Source: HK1 sp965221725 (GTDB lineage: Bacteria > Pseudomonadota > Gammaproteobacteria > HK1). From it: 64,000 bases of DNA. Below, in pieces: positions 37,879-46,481 of this stretch. The stretch is taken from contig OZ244909.1 of assembly GCA_965221725.1 (NCBI GenBank), positions 372,001 to 436,000 of the forward strand, read 5' to 3'. Position 1 is the stretch's first letter. Each line of letters begins with the position of its first letter. A program made the translations under genes and the position numbers. The notes under the pieces were generated by a model that saw nothing but the letters and a program-made list of their open reading frames with translations, was not told the origin of the DNA and ran no database searches.

Positions 37879-39510
37879 ATGTCGAGAATGACCACCGCCG
37901 GAGCAGTCGTGCGCTCGCTCGTCGCGAACGGTGTCGACACCCTGTTCGGGCTTCCGGGCGTCCAGCTCGACGCGCTGTTCAACGCGCTGCACGACGAGCG
38001 CCGCCGCATTCGCGTCATCCATCCCCGCCATGAGCAGGCGGCCGCCTACATGGCCCTCGGCTACGCGCAGGCGAGCGCGAAGGTCGGCGCCTATGCCGTC
38101 GTCCCCGGACCCGGGATCCTGAACACCACTGCGGCGCTCGCCACCGCCTGGGGGGCGTGCGCGCCGGTGCTCGCGATCACCGGACAGATTCCCGCGCCCG
38201 CGATCGGCCAGGGCTACGGGTTGCTGCACGAAATCCCCGATCAGCTCGCGATCCTGCGCACTCTCACCAAGTGGGCCGGACGCATCGAGCACCCGACGCA
38301 GGCGGGGGAGCGGATGCGGGCGGCATTCCATCAGCTCCGGTCCGGGGCGCCCCGCCCCGTCGCGATCGAGTCGCCGATGGACGTGCTCGGATTCGAGGCG
38401 GACATCGAGGGCATCGAAGCCGCGCCGCCGGCGGCGCCGGTCGTCCCCGATGCCGGCGCGGTCGACGAGGCCGCGAAGCTCCTTGGCTCCGCCGAACATC
38501 CGGTCATCGTGGTCGGCGGCGGCGCGCTGCATGCCGGGGATGCGCTGCGCGCCGTGGCGGAGATCCTGCAGGCCCCGGTCATCGCCCATCGGATGGGCCG
38601 CGGCATCCTCGACGATCGCCACCCGCTCGCGGTGACCCAGCCGGCGGGCGCGAGACTGTGGAAGCGCGCCGACGCGGTGCTCGCCGTCGGCACCCGCCTG
38701 CGGCACTACCGGGCCGAATGGGGCGCGGCCGGGCTCCCGGTGGTGCGGATCGACGTGGACCCGACGCAGATGCATCGCCTGGGTCGGCCCGCGGTTCCGG
38801 TCGTCGCCGACGCGCGCCTCGCGCTGGCGGCGCTGTCCGCCGCGCTCGGGGGGTTCGCCGGCCGGCGTGCCTCGCGATCCGAGGAAATCGAAAGGATCAG
38901 GGCGGCCGCATACCGCGAAATGCGTTCGGTGGCGGGCGCGCAGATCGAATTCCTCGACGCCCTGCGGGCCGCCCTGCCCGAGGACGGCATTTTCGTCGAC
39001 GAAATGACCCAGATGGGCTACGTCGCCCGGTCCGCGTTCCCCGTCCATGCCCCGCGGACGTTCATCTCCTCCGGTTACCAGGGCACGCTCGGCGCCGGCT
39101 TCCCGACCGCACTCGGGGCGCAGGTCGCCTGCCCGGACCGCGCGGTGCTCTCCATCAACGGCGACGGCGGCTTCATGTTCAATGCGCAGGAGCTGTCGAC
39201 GGCGGTACAGCAGGGTCTTGGGGTGGTCGCGGTGGTGTTCGAGGACGGCGCCTACGGCAACGTCAAGCGCATGCAGGAAGAGCTGTACGACGGTCGGGTG
39301 ATCGCCTCCGAGCTGCACAACCCGGATTTCGTGCGACTCGCGGAGAGCTTCGGCGCGGCGGCAGTGCGCGTGGACACCCCCGACGCGCTGCGCGACGCCG
39401 TCGCCGCCGCGTGGGGGCGCAAGACGCCGACGGTGGTGTGCGTCCGCGTCGGCCGGTTCCCGAACCCCTTCGACACCGTGCTGCCGACGAAGGCGGTGCG
39501 TGCGCGGTAA
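37879..39510 (+). CDS. ThDP-dependent enzyme of unknown substrate
   Basis: This 543-residue protein has the ThDP 2-oxo acid enzyme layout with catalytic glutamate E52 in PRHEQAAAYMALGYA and the cofactor motif NGDGGFMFNAQELSTA. It is only distantly like the ThDP enzyme at 25.6 kb. GGGAG precedes the ATG at 37879, with a GTG one codon earlier. Neighbours suggest a C2/C3 substrate such as glyoxylate or hydroxypyruvate (inference). Confidence 0.8.
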   Translation: MSRMTTAGAVVRSLVANGVDTLFGLPGVQLDALFNALHDERRRIRVIHPRHEQAAAYMALGYAQASAKVGAYAVVPGPGILNTTAALATAWGACAPVLAITGQIPAPAIGQGYGLLHEIPDQLAILRTLTKWAGRIEHPTQAGERMRAAFHQLRSGAPRPVAIESPMDVLGFEADIEGIEAAPPAAPVVPDAGAVDEAAKLLGSAEHPVIVVGGGALHAGDALRAVAEILQAPVIAHRMGRGILDDRHPLAVTQPAGARLWKRADAVLAVGTRLRHYRAEWGAAGLPVVRIDVDPTQMHRLGRPAVPVVADARLALAALSAALGGFAGRRASRSEEIERIRAAAYREMRSVAGAQIEFLDALRAALPEDGIFVDEMTQMGYVARSAFPVHAPRTFISSGYQGTLGAGFPTALGAQVACPDRAVLSINGDGGFMFNAQELSTAVQQGLGVVAVVFEDGAYGNVKRMQEELYDGRVIASELHNPDFVRLAESFGAAAVRVDTPDALRDAVAAAWGRKTPTVVCVRVGRFPNPFDTVLPTKAVRAR

Positions 39511-39834
39511 GGATCCTGGCCGAAATCAATTTCCCGTCTCATCGACCCCAACCCTCTTCCGGGCCAGAGGCACAGGCGCACTGAAAGGAAAAGTTACTCT
39601 GGCCGGGGTCCTGAGCGGGTGAGCGTCCACGTCACCGTCATCACGTTCAGCCATGTGGTGATGCCGACGCTCCGGTGATGCCCGTCCCCGCCGCGGGACC
39701 CGCAGGCGGGGCCGACCTGTCCGCATTTCCAAATGCGTCTTCCCCGGCGCACTGGGAGATGCGGGTCAAACGGTCGCTATCCGGAGACTCCGGTCCGAAT
39801 CGCGGGCTCTCGTCCGCTCATCGTGCACGATTCC
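39511..39834. other. Gene-free stretch between the ThDP gene and the choline-sulfatase fragment
   Basis: No coding frame with recognisable protein, no RNA gene and no strong repeat was found in these 324 bases. It separates convergent genes. Confidence 0.5.
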
Positions 39835-40372
39835 TCACGAATCCGTACCCACCGATTCGATGCCCCGCCAGGCCCAGTCGTTGTAGTCGTCGGGCGCACG
39901 CAGGCACGACGCCCATACCGGGTCGGATTCGAGCGTGTCCCAGCGCGGAGCGGGGCCATGGCCGTGCGCGGTCTGGACGAGACGGCGTTCACGCTGACTC
40001 GCCCGAACCTTCCTCTCCAGCTCCGCCGCGTCCCAGGTCCCGGCGGCCAGGTTCCGCAATGCACCGAGGGGCGCCGCGCTCCCCGGGGCGGTGGAGAGGT
40101 CGGTGCGCTCCTCGGGGTCGGCCCGGAGGTCGAACAGCACATCCGGCGCACCCCCGCCGGTCATCAGCTTGAACCGCCCGTGCCGTATCATGAACATCGG
40201 CGACGGCACCCCCTCGGAGGTGATCTCCGCGAACACCGGCGTCTCCCGGGATGCTGCCCGGTCGTCGCTCAGAGGCAGCAGGCTCGATCCATCCGCAGGC
40301 CGGGGAGCCCGATCCGCCAGATCGACACCCGCCAGATCGCACAGCGTGGGCAGCAGATCCACCAGCGACACC

Positions 40373-40382
40373 GGTTCGGATC
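40373..40382. repeat. Left 10-bp target-site duplication of the ISAs1 element
   Basis: GGTTCGGATC flanks the element here and at 41614-41623 with no mismatch. Confidence 0.95.
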
Positions 40383-41613
40383 CAGGGTGACCGCATATAA
40401 AGTCATTGTCCCATCAACAACTTATCTCGGAAGGCATCGTTCAGAGCGGCCCGGACTCTCTTGCGCCTATAGCTCATTTTCGTCTTCTCGCGCTTGAGTA
40501 GGTTCATCGCCATGTGACGAATCACCCCGATGTTGTGAGGCGCATTGCCTCGACGAATCCGGCTTGCGTCTTCGCGAAACGTCACGTCCAACCGCCAGTG
40601 CAACCCGTTCTCGATACTCCAATGTGAACGCACCGCCCGTTGAAACACCTTCACGTCATCAAGCGAGGTGATGTAGTAGCGCCGCTCAACACTGACACGC
40701 CCTCCACAATGACGTTCCGACTCCACCATTCCCATCGCTTTCAGTCCCTTCCACTTCCCGACACCCGACAACGCACCAAGGTCCGTGGACAAGAAATAGC
40801 TCCGGTGCTCAATCCGCCCGTGACCTTCGTCGCAAGTCGCCTCGTGCCCCATCTCCGAACCGCCAAAGTCGCACCGCTCCGCCGCCTCGAAATACGCCCG
40901 AACCTCGCGCTCCAATTCCGGCTGATTGCGCTTCAGCGCCAACACGTAATCCCCACCGCCTTTCTTGACCTGCTTCGCGATCGCGCGTTGGCACCCCATC
41001 GCATCCAGCGTCACGATACACCCCTTCAATTGAAGCTTCTCCAGCAACTCCGGCACCGCCACGATCTCGTTCGACTTCTCGTCGGTTTTCACCTGCCCAA
41101 GCACCACCCCATTGCGACACGCCCAGGCACTGACCATATGCAGCGCCTTCACCCCTCGCTTGCGATCATGGGTGCGTCGATGCGTCTTGCCATCGAGCGC
41201 AATGATCTCACCGTCGCTGAGCTTGACCACGTCCTCCATCCAACTGAGAAAGCACGCCTGAAACCCACTGACCGACAACGCCGAGATGATGCGGGCAATC
41301 GTGTCATCGACCGGGACCCCATTGGCCAGCGGGACATAACGACGTAACCAGTCCAGCTTTGCGCGACCGAACTCCTCGATGTCGCACCAACCTTCGGCCC
41401 CACTGAGCACCGCGCACACGCACAGCACGATGACATCAATCAACTCATGCTTCTTGTTCCGGTCGACGCGCGGGTCTTCCAACTTCGAGAAATGTTCGAT
41501 CAGACCCTCGGGGGCACTGTTGTCCATTGCTGATCACGTTCCTCTCCTTGGCCAGAGTGGCATTAGATCACAGAATGCACTGATTTACATGGGATTTTAG
41601 TGATCTTGCCCTG
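40383..41613 (-). mobile_element. Insertion sequence, ISAs1 family, 1231 bp
   Basis: The element is bounded by perfect 10-bp direct repeats and begins and ends with CAGGG in inverted orientation; the 22-bp ends agree at about 12 positions. It holds one intact transposase gene on the minus strand, the same direction as the disrupted gene. The 10-bp duplication and size suit the ISAs1 family. Confidence 0.93.
40403..41527 (-). CDS. ISAs1-family transposase
   Basis: This 374-residue DDE transposase opens with the family's N-terminal DUF (EHFSKLEDPRVDRNKKHEL) and shows ALDGKTHRRTHD, VTLDAMGCQ and HWSIENGLHWRLDVTFRED, which supply the acidic catalytic residues. No frameshift or stop interrupts it, so the element may still be active. 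Confidence 0.95.
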   Translation of the reverse strand: MDNSAPEGLIEHFSKLEDPRVDRNKKHELIDVIVLCVCAVLSGAEGWCDIEEFGRAKLDWLRRYVPLANGVPVDDTIARIISALSVSGFQACFLSWMEDVVKLSDGEIIALDGKTHRRTHDRKRGVKALHMVSAWACRNGVVLGQVKTDEKSNEIVAVPELLEKLQLKGCIVTLDAMGCQRAIAKQVKKGGGDYVLALKRNQPELEREVRAYFEAAERCDFGGSEMGHEATCDEGHGRIEHRSYFLSTDLGALSGVGKWKGLKAMGMVESERHCGGRVSVERRYYITSLDDVKVFQRAVRSHWSIENGLHWRLDVTFREDASRIRRGNAPHNIGVIRHMAMNLLKREKTKMSYRRKRVRAALNDAFRDKLLMGQ

Positions 41614-41623
41614 GGTTCGGATC
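41614..41623. repeat. Right 10-bp target-site duplication of the ISAs1 element
   Basis: GGTTCGGATC, identical to the copy at 40373-40382. Confidence 0.95.
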
Positions 41624-42605
41624 GCCGCGCGGCGGCGAACCGCTCCGGCGCGTGGATCAGCAGCGGCACCCGTGCCGCATGGTCATAGAAGTGCTTCTTG
41701 AACCACAACCCCCGCTCGCCGAGCATGTCGCCATGGTCCGAAGTGACCACGATCGCGGTGTGTCTCGCCAGATCGGTGGCCCGCAGCGTCTCCAGCAGGG
41801 TTCCGATCATCTCGTCGAGGTACGAGCAGTTGGCGAGATAGGCGTGACGGGCGGTGCGGACGTGGTCCGGCGTGATGTCCCCTTCAAGAAGGCCGTGGTG
41901 GGCCAGCATCCGCTCGCTGTGAAGGTCGCGCTCCGATGCCGGCAACAGCGGGGTCGCGGGCATCGGGATGTCCTCCGGCCGGTAGCGATCCCAGTGCCGG
42001 CGCTGCGCGCAGTACGGTTCGTGGGGGTGGGTGAAGGACACGAGCAGAAAGAACGGCCGGCGGCCGGCATCGCGCGCGAAATCGTGCAGCCTGGACACTG
42101 CCCGGTGGAGCACCGCCTCGTCGTGATCCATCTGCATGCTGCGCGCGCAGACACCGGCCCGGGTGACCCCGCTCGAGTCGTTGTTCGAATCCATGCGAAT
42201 CTCGTCCCAGTTCGGCGTCCAGTGGAAGTCGGTGGGATAGAGTTCGGGCACAAGCCGCTCGTGGAACCCGTGCAGCATGTCCGGCCCCACGAAGTGCTGC
42301 TTGCCGGACAGCACGGCGTGGTAACCGGCGAGGCGCAGCCAGTGCGCCATGGTAGGAGTGGCGGCGGGGAGCTCTGCCCCGTTGTCGAAGGCGCCGACGC
42401 GCGACGGCAGCATCCCGGTCAGCATCGAGAAGCGCGACGGCGCACAGAGCGGGAAGTTGCAGTAGGCGTTCTCGAACACCACCCCCTCGCCGCACAACCG
42501 ATCGAGGTGCGGCGTGTCCGCCGGACCACCGTATGCAGGCAACACCTGCGGCTTGAGCTGGTCGGCTTGGATGAACAGGACATTCGGCTCGCGCTGGTCG
42601 GTCAC

Positions 42606-43005
42606 GAGAATCTCCAGGGCAGGAATCAGCAAGGCAGCCGGACGGCTCCATCGGGTATCGAGACTACTGGAATGGTCGCCGGGTGAACACGATCACGAAC
42701 GTCGGAGCAGCGAGTGGAGACATCGAGTCATTCTCCGAAGTCCACGAGACTGAAGTTGCGGCTTCATCAAAAAAGCGTTGTAGCCAGGATGCAGTAGAAC
42801 GCAGCGCCGGATCGCCTGGACTTGCAGCGACACCCCTCTCTGCCGGCATGTCCTTGAAGATTGACCAGTATCGCCATCGAGGGATATGCTTGGCCTTTGT
42901 ACTTCCGAGAGGGCAACCAAACCCTCGCTCTCCGGGACCCGGGCTCGGCTCGGGGAGCGATTCTTTCGAAGAGCCATCGATATGGAGTACAAGGAGAAAT
43001 ACACC
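42606..43005. other. Leader region with a REP-like segment upstream of the Calx-beta gene
   Basis: No gene is convincing here. Around 42777-42825 the sequence (TTGTAGCCAGGATGCAG and following, closing with CGCCTGG) resembles the TAGCC-type intergenic repeats common in Gammaproteobacteria. AAGGAG at 42991-42996 serves the next gene. Confidence 0.35.
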
Positions 43006-43585
43006 ATGACCAGAAAATTTGCCCCCCCCCCCCCCCCCACCCCCCGAAACCCGCTCCGCTCCTGTCCTGGCCGCGGCGCTGGTAGCAGTGGTGCTTGCAG
43101 GCGGAATAAATCAACAAGCCGTCGCTCAATCGTGTGAAGTGCAGGTCGGGTTCGAAAACCGCACCGCAGTAGTGTTTGAAGGCAATACCGCATCCTTGAA
43201 AGTCACCGCCGATTTCAAGGGACCAATATCTGATGAGTATGAGTTGTCCGTGAACTATTCAACGGACTCCGTGCCAAAGTGGCAGGGTCAGGCGCACGCG
43301 GGTCTCGGTTCTGATGGTGGTGCTGTTGCACCGGAAGACTATATTCACAATAAAGGGACTCTCACATTCACGAAAAACAGTCGCTCACAGGAAATCACCG
43401 TCCAGGTGATGGATGATTCCAGCATCGAGGCCGGAAGCGGGATGGAGCGTTTCTATGTGAACCTGGAAGTTCCCTTCAATGCTGATCCCACAAGCACGCA
43501 CCGGACGCGGGACCAGGTTTGCAATAACCCGGCTGTACACCTCCGCCGTTACGGTTTCTTTGCGACCGTCCATATCCGCGATTGA
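43006..43585 (+). pseudogene. Secreted Calx-beta-like protein with poly-C tract behind the start codon, out of frame as assembled (candidate phase-variable gene)
   Basis: The ATG at 43006 follows AAGGAG, but a run of 17 C (43022-43038), an A and 6 more C begin at codon 6 and put the body one base out of frame. Losing one C (or gaining two) gives about 192 residues: MTRKFA, a poly-Pro stretch, a signal-peptide core (VLAAALVAVVLAGG, cleavage after AVA) and a Calx-beta-like domain with APEDY, GTLTFTKNSRSQEITVQVMDD and the ERFYVNLE-type end. Calx-beta domains bind calcium or mediate adhesion in secreted proteins. A TTG at 43019 would be in frame but lacks a ribosome-binding site. GC content is lower than nearby genes. 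Confidence 0.72.
43022..43045. repeat. Poly-C tract C17-A-C6
   Basis: Seventeen C, one A and six C follow codon 5 of the Calx-beta-like gene. The lone A may slow slippage on the short side. Confidence 0.92.
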
Positions 43586-43597
43586 CGGGAGCAACCT

Positions 43598-43642
43598 CCC
43601 CCCGGTGAGCGATCGCCGGGGGGGGGGGGGGGGGGGGGGGGG
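43598..43642 (+). terminator. Hairpin after the Calx-beta gene running into a 25-G tract
   Basis: CCCCCCGG (43598-43605) pairs with CCGGGGGG (43616-43623) over a 10-nt loop, 13 bases after the stop. The 3' arm is part of a run of 25 G (43618-43642), the longest homopolymer in the window. AAAGGAG and an ATG follow at once, but that frame closes after 12 codons. Confidence 0.5.
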
Positions 43643-43829
43643 TCGAAAAAGAAAGGAGAACCGCCATGCCCAGGATCGCAATTCGGTCCTCTCCCAATTT
43701 TTGAAGGCTTGCGAGATCGGAAAGATGGGAGCATCGGTGGAATGATCCACACGGGGGCGTTGTAGCCGATACCTCGCTCGAATCCCATCACCGAGAGTTG
43801 ATCAGTCATTCCTTCTGAGTCATCCATTA

Positions 43830-44051
43830 TTACCCCGACGAGACCCACATCAACTCCGACAACCGTACCTGCTCTGCGTCAGCGCCACCATGCAGAACCA
43901 CGATGTTCTCCGGCTCCGACATGAACCACGCGAACGAACACCATGCCAGCTCACTCGCCGAGGCTTTGAACGCCGCGTCATCGCGGTCGGCGTAGGCGGT
44001 CAGAAACGCCACCTGGTTCTCGCTGGACCCCGCTTCCGTCGCGATGGCCAT
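43830..44051 (-). pseudogene. Remnant reading frame downstream of the methyltransferase fragment
   Basis: This 73-residue frame (upstream in-frame extension TSVSEARQVAL) is not recognised. It follows the methyltransferase remnant on the same strand with a frame change, so it may be the next gene of a lost restriction-modification or defence operon or a frameshifted continuation. Segments ASELAWCSFAWF and ENIVVLHGG look like folded-protein sequence rather than noise. Confidence 0.4.
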
Positions 44052-44070
44052 CAGCGCTACCTGCCGTGCC

Positions 44071-44718
44071 TCACTGACCGACGTTGAACGAGCCCGCGGT
44101 CATCCTTTCGATCGATCCCCCCAACCCCGCCGAGATGAAATGGACCTTCCCGACGCTCCGACCAGCACCGCGCCGGTACGTCGCCAGCATCGTTTCCTGC
44201 AGCACATCGGCAAAGACGCCTCGGCGCTCCCCGATGAAGTCGATGCTCACCGGCGGCGCTTCCCGGCCCAGCAGACCGCGCAACGTCTTGAAATACTCTC
44301 CGGAAAGGAAGCTGGTCGGAGTCACGTAGGCGATGATGCCGCCCGGTCGGGTAAAGCGCAGTGCCAGATCGGTGAACACACCGTAGAGGTTCGCGTGCCC
44401 GAACAGGCCGCGCCGGAACTTCTCGCGCATCGCCGACGACAACGTGACTCGACCGTAGGGCGGGTTGCCGACCACCAGGTCGAAGCCCCCGCACGCGGGT
44501 TTCTGCTCCAGGCTGTCGCATACATGCACCACGGCTCGGAGTCGTGTGGTCGTCTCTCCGCATAGGTGCGCGATTACTGCATCGATGAACACTTGCGACA
44601 TCCACGCCGCGGAGGACGCGAGCTTCTTCAAGCTCGCCGCTCCGTCGTTTACGATCGCCCGCGCCAATGCTTCCGGGAGCACGCCTTCACCTCCGGTCAG
44701 GTGCATCGATCTCGTCAT
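44071..44718 (-). pseudogene. N6-adenine DNA methyltransferase remnant (Eco57I/TaqI-like)
   Basis: This 215-residue frame carries the catalytic motif IV FDLVVGNPPYGRV and the following FANLYGVF / GGIIAYVTPTSFLSGEYF segments of gamma-type N6-adenine methyltransferases. The SAM-binding motif I region and target-recognition domain are missing, and upstream in-frame sequence is closed by a stop 12 codons before the ATG. Full-length relatives are several hundred residues longer, so it is a truncated remnant of a restriction-modification or BREX-like system. Confidence 0.75.
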
Positions 44719-44828
44719 CGGCTTCCCATTGATCTCGGCATCCGAATTCTTCCGCTACTATACGCGCGGTGGCATGCGCGCATGGCGGGAAGAGCCGAGG
44801 CGGGATCCGTGACCGCCGCCGCATCCAC

Positions 44829-44888
44829 TTGACCCCGATTCCTCACCCGGGAGAGGTGGGTTCTCCTCTCCGGCGGGAAATCAGGGTC
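44829..44888. repeat. Long imperfect palindrome (REP-like)
   Basis: TTGACCCCGATT at the left and AATCAGGGTCA at the right pair with one mismatch, and inside GGAGAGG (44850-44856) pairs with CCTCTCC (44865-44871) over an 8-nt loop. It lies in the gap 44719-45047, which holds no gene. It could be a REP element or a terminator. Confidence 0.5.
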
Positions 44889-45047
44889 AGCATCGCCGTC
44901 CGGTAATGGCGTCATTTCACACGACGCTGGGGGCGGGAGACCGACGCTTCGAGTGAACCAGATCTCTTCAGCCCCGGCCTCCGTGGAACGGTTCGTCACC
45001 CCGCACCCGGACGTGTCCCGCCGATTCCGGAGTCGCGAGATGCCTCG

Positions 45048-46481
45048 GTGAACTTCGACGCCTACGATCTCGACGCGGCGTTCCACGACGAGATGTTCCT
45101 GCCCGACGGCATGCCCCGGGAGCACTGCCGGGCGCTGTTCGAGGCGCTGCGACGGATCTCCGACGATGATCTCGCGGGCATGCAGGAGCGCGTCACGCGT
45201 TCGTTCTCGACCGAGGGCATCACGTTCACCGTCTACGGAGACGAGGAGGCGGACGAACGGATCATTCCCATCGACTGCGTGCCGCGCATCATCTCCGGCA
45301 CCGACTGGCGGCGGATCGAGTCGGGTCTCTCCCAGCGCATCGACGCCCTGAACCGCTTTCTCGAAGACGTGTACGGCGAGGCCCGCATCGTCTCCGACGG
45401 GGTGATCCCCGCCGACCTGGTGCGCGGCTGCCCCCAGTACCGCATCGAGATGCGCGGGGTCCACGTACCCCACGGCACCTGGGTCGCGGTGTGCGGCACC
45501 GACCTGGTGCGCACGCATGACGGCTTCCAGGTACTCGAGGACAACCTGCGGGTGCCGTCGGGCGTGTCCTACATGATCGCCAACCGCAAGGTGGTGAAGA
45601 GGAACCTGCGCCGCGTCTACCGCAGTTGCCGAGTGCGCGAAATCGAGCACTACGGGAGCATGCTGCGCGAGACCCTGTGCGACCTCGCCCCCGGCGGCCG
45701 CGCCGACCCCTGCATCGTCCTGCTCACCCCCGGGGTCTACAACTCCGCCTTCTACGAACACATGTTCCTCGCGCAGGAGCTCGGCGCGGCACTGGTGGAA
45801 GGGCGCGACCTGCTGGTTCGGGACGGCTTCGTGCACATGCGCACCACCGGGGGGCTGCGGCGGGTCGACGTGATCTACCGCCGCATCGACGACGACTTCC
45901 TCGACCCCCTCGAATTCCGCCCGGATTCCCTGCTCGGCGTGCCCGGCCTGCTGAACGCATTCAGGCTCGGGAACGTCGCCCTGGCCAACGCGCCGGGGAC
46001 GGGGGTCGCGGACGACAAGAGCGTCTACGCCTGCGTCCCGGACATGATCCGCTACTACCTGGGCGAGGAGCCGATCCTCGCCAACGTCGAGACCCACCTG
46101 TGCCGGCGGCCCGAAGGGCTGGAGTACACCCTCGACAACCTGGAGCATCTGGTGGTGAAGCACGTCGGCGGCTCCGGAGGCTACGGCATGCTCGTCGGCC
46201 CGCACGCGACGCCGGCGGAGCGCGCCGCCTACGCCGGGCAGATCCGGGCCGACCCGGCCGATTTCATCTCCCAGCCGGTGCTCGCGCTCTCGCGCGCACC
46301 CTGCCTCGTGGAGGGGCGAGCCGAGCCTCGCCATGTCGACCTGCGACCGTTCGTGCTCCGCGGTCGGGAGACCCGCATCGTGCCCGGCGCCTTCTGCCGG
46401 GTGGCGCTGCGCCGGGGGAGTCTGGTGGTGAACTCCAGCCAGGGCGGCGGCGGCAAGGATCTGTGGGTGCTGGAGGACTGA
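45048..46481 (+). CDS. Circularly permuted type 2 ATP-grasp protein
   Basis: This 477-residue protein belongs to the circularly permuted ATP-grasp family (former DUF404/DUF407). Family segments include FLEDVYGEARIVSDGVIP, VLEDNLRVPSGVSYMIANR, LTPGVYNSAFYEH, VIYRRIDDDFLDPL and KHVGGSGGYGMLVG. ATP-grasp enzymes ligate carboxylates to amines, so a peptide or amide ligase is expected; the substrate is unknown. It starts at GTG 45048 and ends directly on the next gene's ATG. Confidence 0.9.
   Translation: MNFDAYDLDAAFHDEMFLPDGMPREHCRALFEALRRISDDDLAGMQERVTRSFSTEGITFTVYGDEEADERIIPIDCVPRIISGTDWRRIESGLSQRIDALNRFLEDVYGEARIVSDGVIPADLVRGCPQYRIEMRGVHVPHGTWVAVCGTDLVRTHDGFQVLEDNLRVPSGVSYMIANRKVVKRNLRRVYRSCRVREIEHYGSMLRETLCDLAPGGRADPCIVLLTPGVYNSAFYEHMFLAQELGAALVEGRDLLVRDGFVHMRTTGGLRRVDVIYRRIDDDFLDPLEFRPDSLLGVPGLLNAFRLGNVALANAPGTGVADDKSVYACVPDMIRYYLGEEPILANVETHLCRRPEGLEYTLDNLEHLVVKHVGGSGGYGMLVGPHATPAERAAYAGQIRADPADFISQPVLALSRAPCLVEGRAEPRHVDLRPFVLRGRETRIVPGAFCRVALRRGSLVVNSSQGGGGKDLWVLED

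Larger units (their letters stand above)
39835..42605 (-). pseudogene. betC: Choline-sulfatase gene interrupted by an ISAs1-family element
   Basis: The coding frame runs from GTG 42605 (GGAG six bases upstream) to the insertion at 41614 and resumes at 40382 to a stop at 39835. Removing the element and one copy of the 10-bp duplication restores a single frame (...ARRSEPVSLVDLLP...) of about 509 residues. The sulfatase signature with C54 (CAPSR, the formylglycine site) and the choline-sulfatase C-terminus (TWDAAELERKVRASQ) are present. Intact enzyme would release choline and sulfate from choline-O-sulfate, an osmolyte. No other frameshift or stop is seen, so the insertion is recent. Confidence 0.9.

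Noticed and set aside
42683..43009. A 108-codon plus-strand frame before the Calx-beta gene
   Set aside because: No signal, no motif, runs through REP-like sequence and overlaps the next gene's ribosome-binding site.
43019..43585. TTG at 43019 as the true start of the Calx-beta-like protein
   Set aside because: It would be in frame, but there is no ribosome-binding site for it, whereas AAGGAG and ATG 13 bases earlier are ideal and only the poly-C count separates them from the body.
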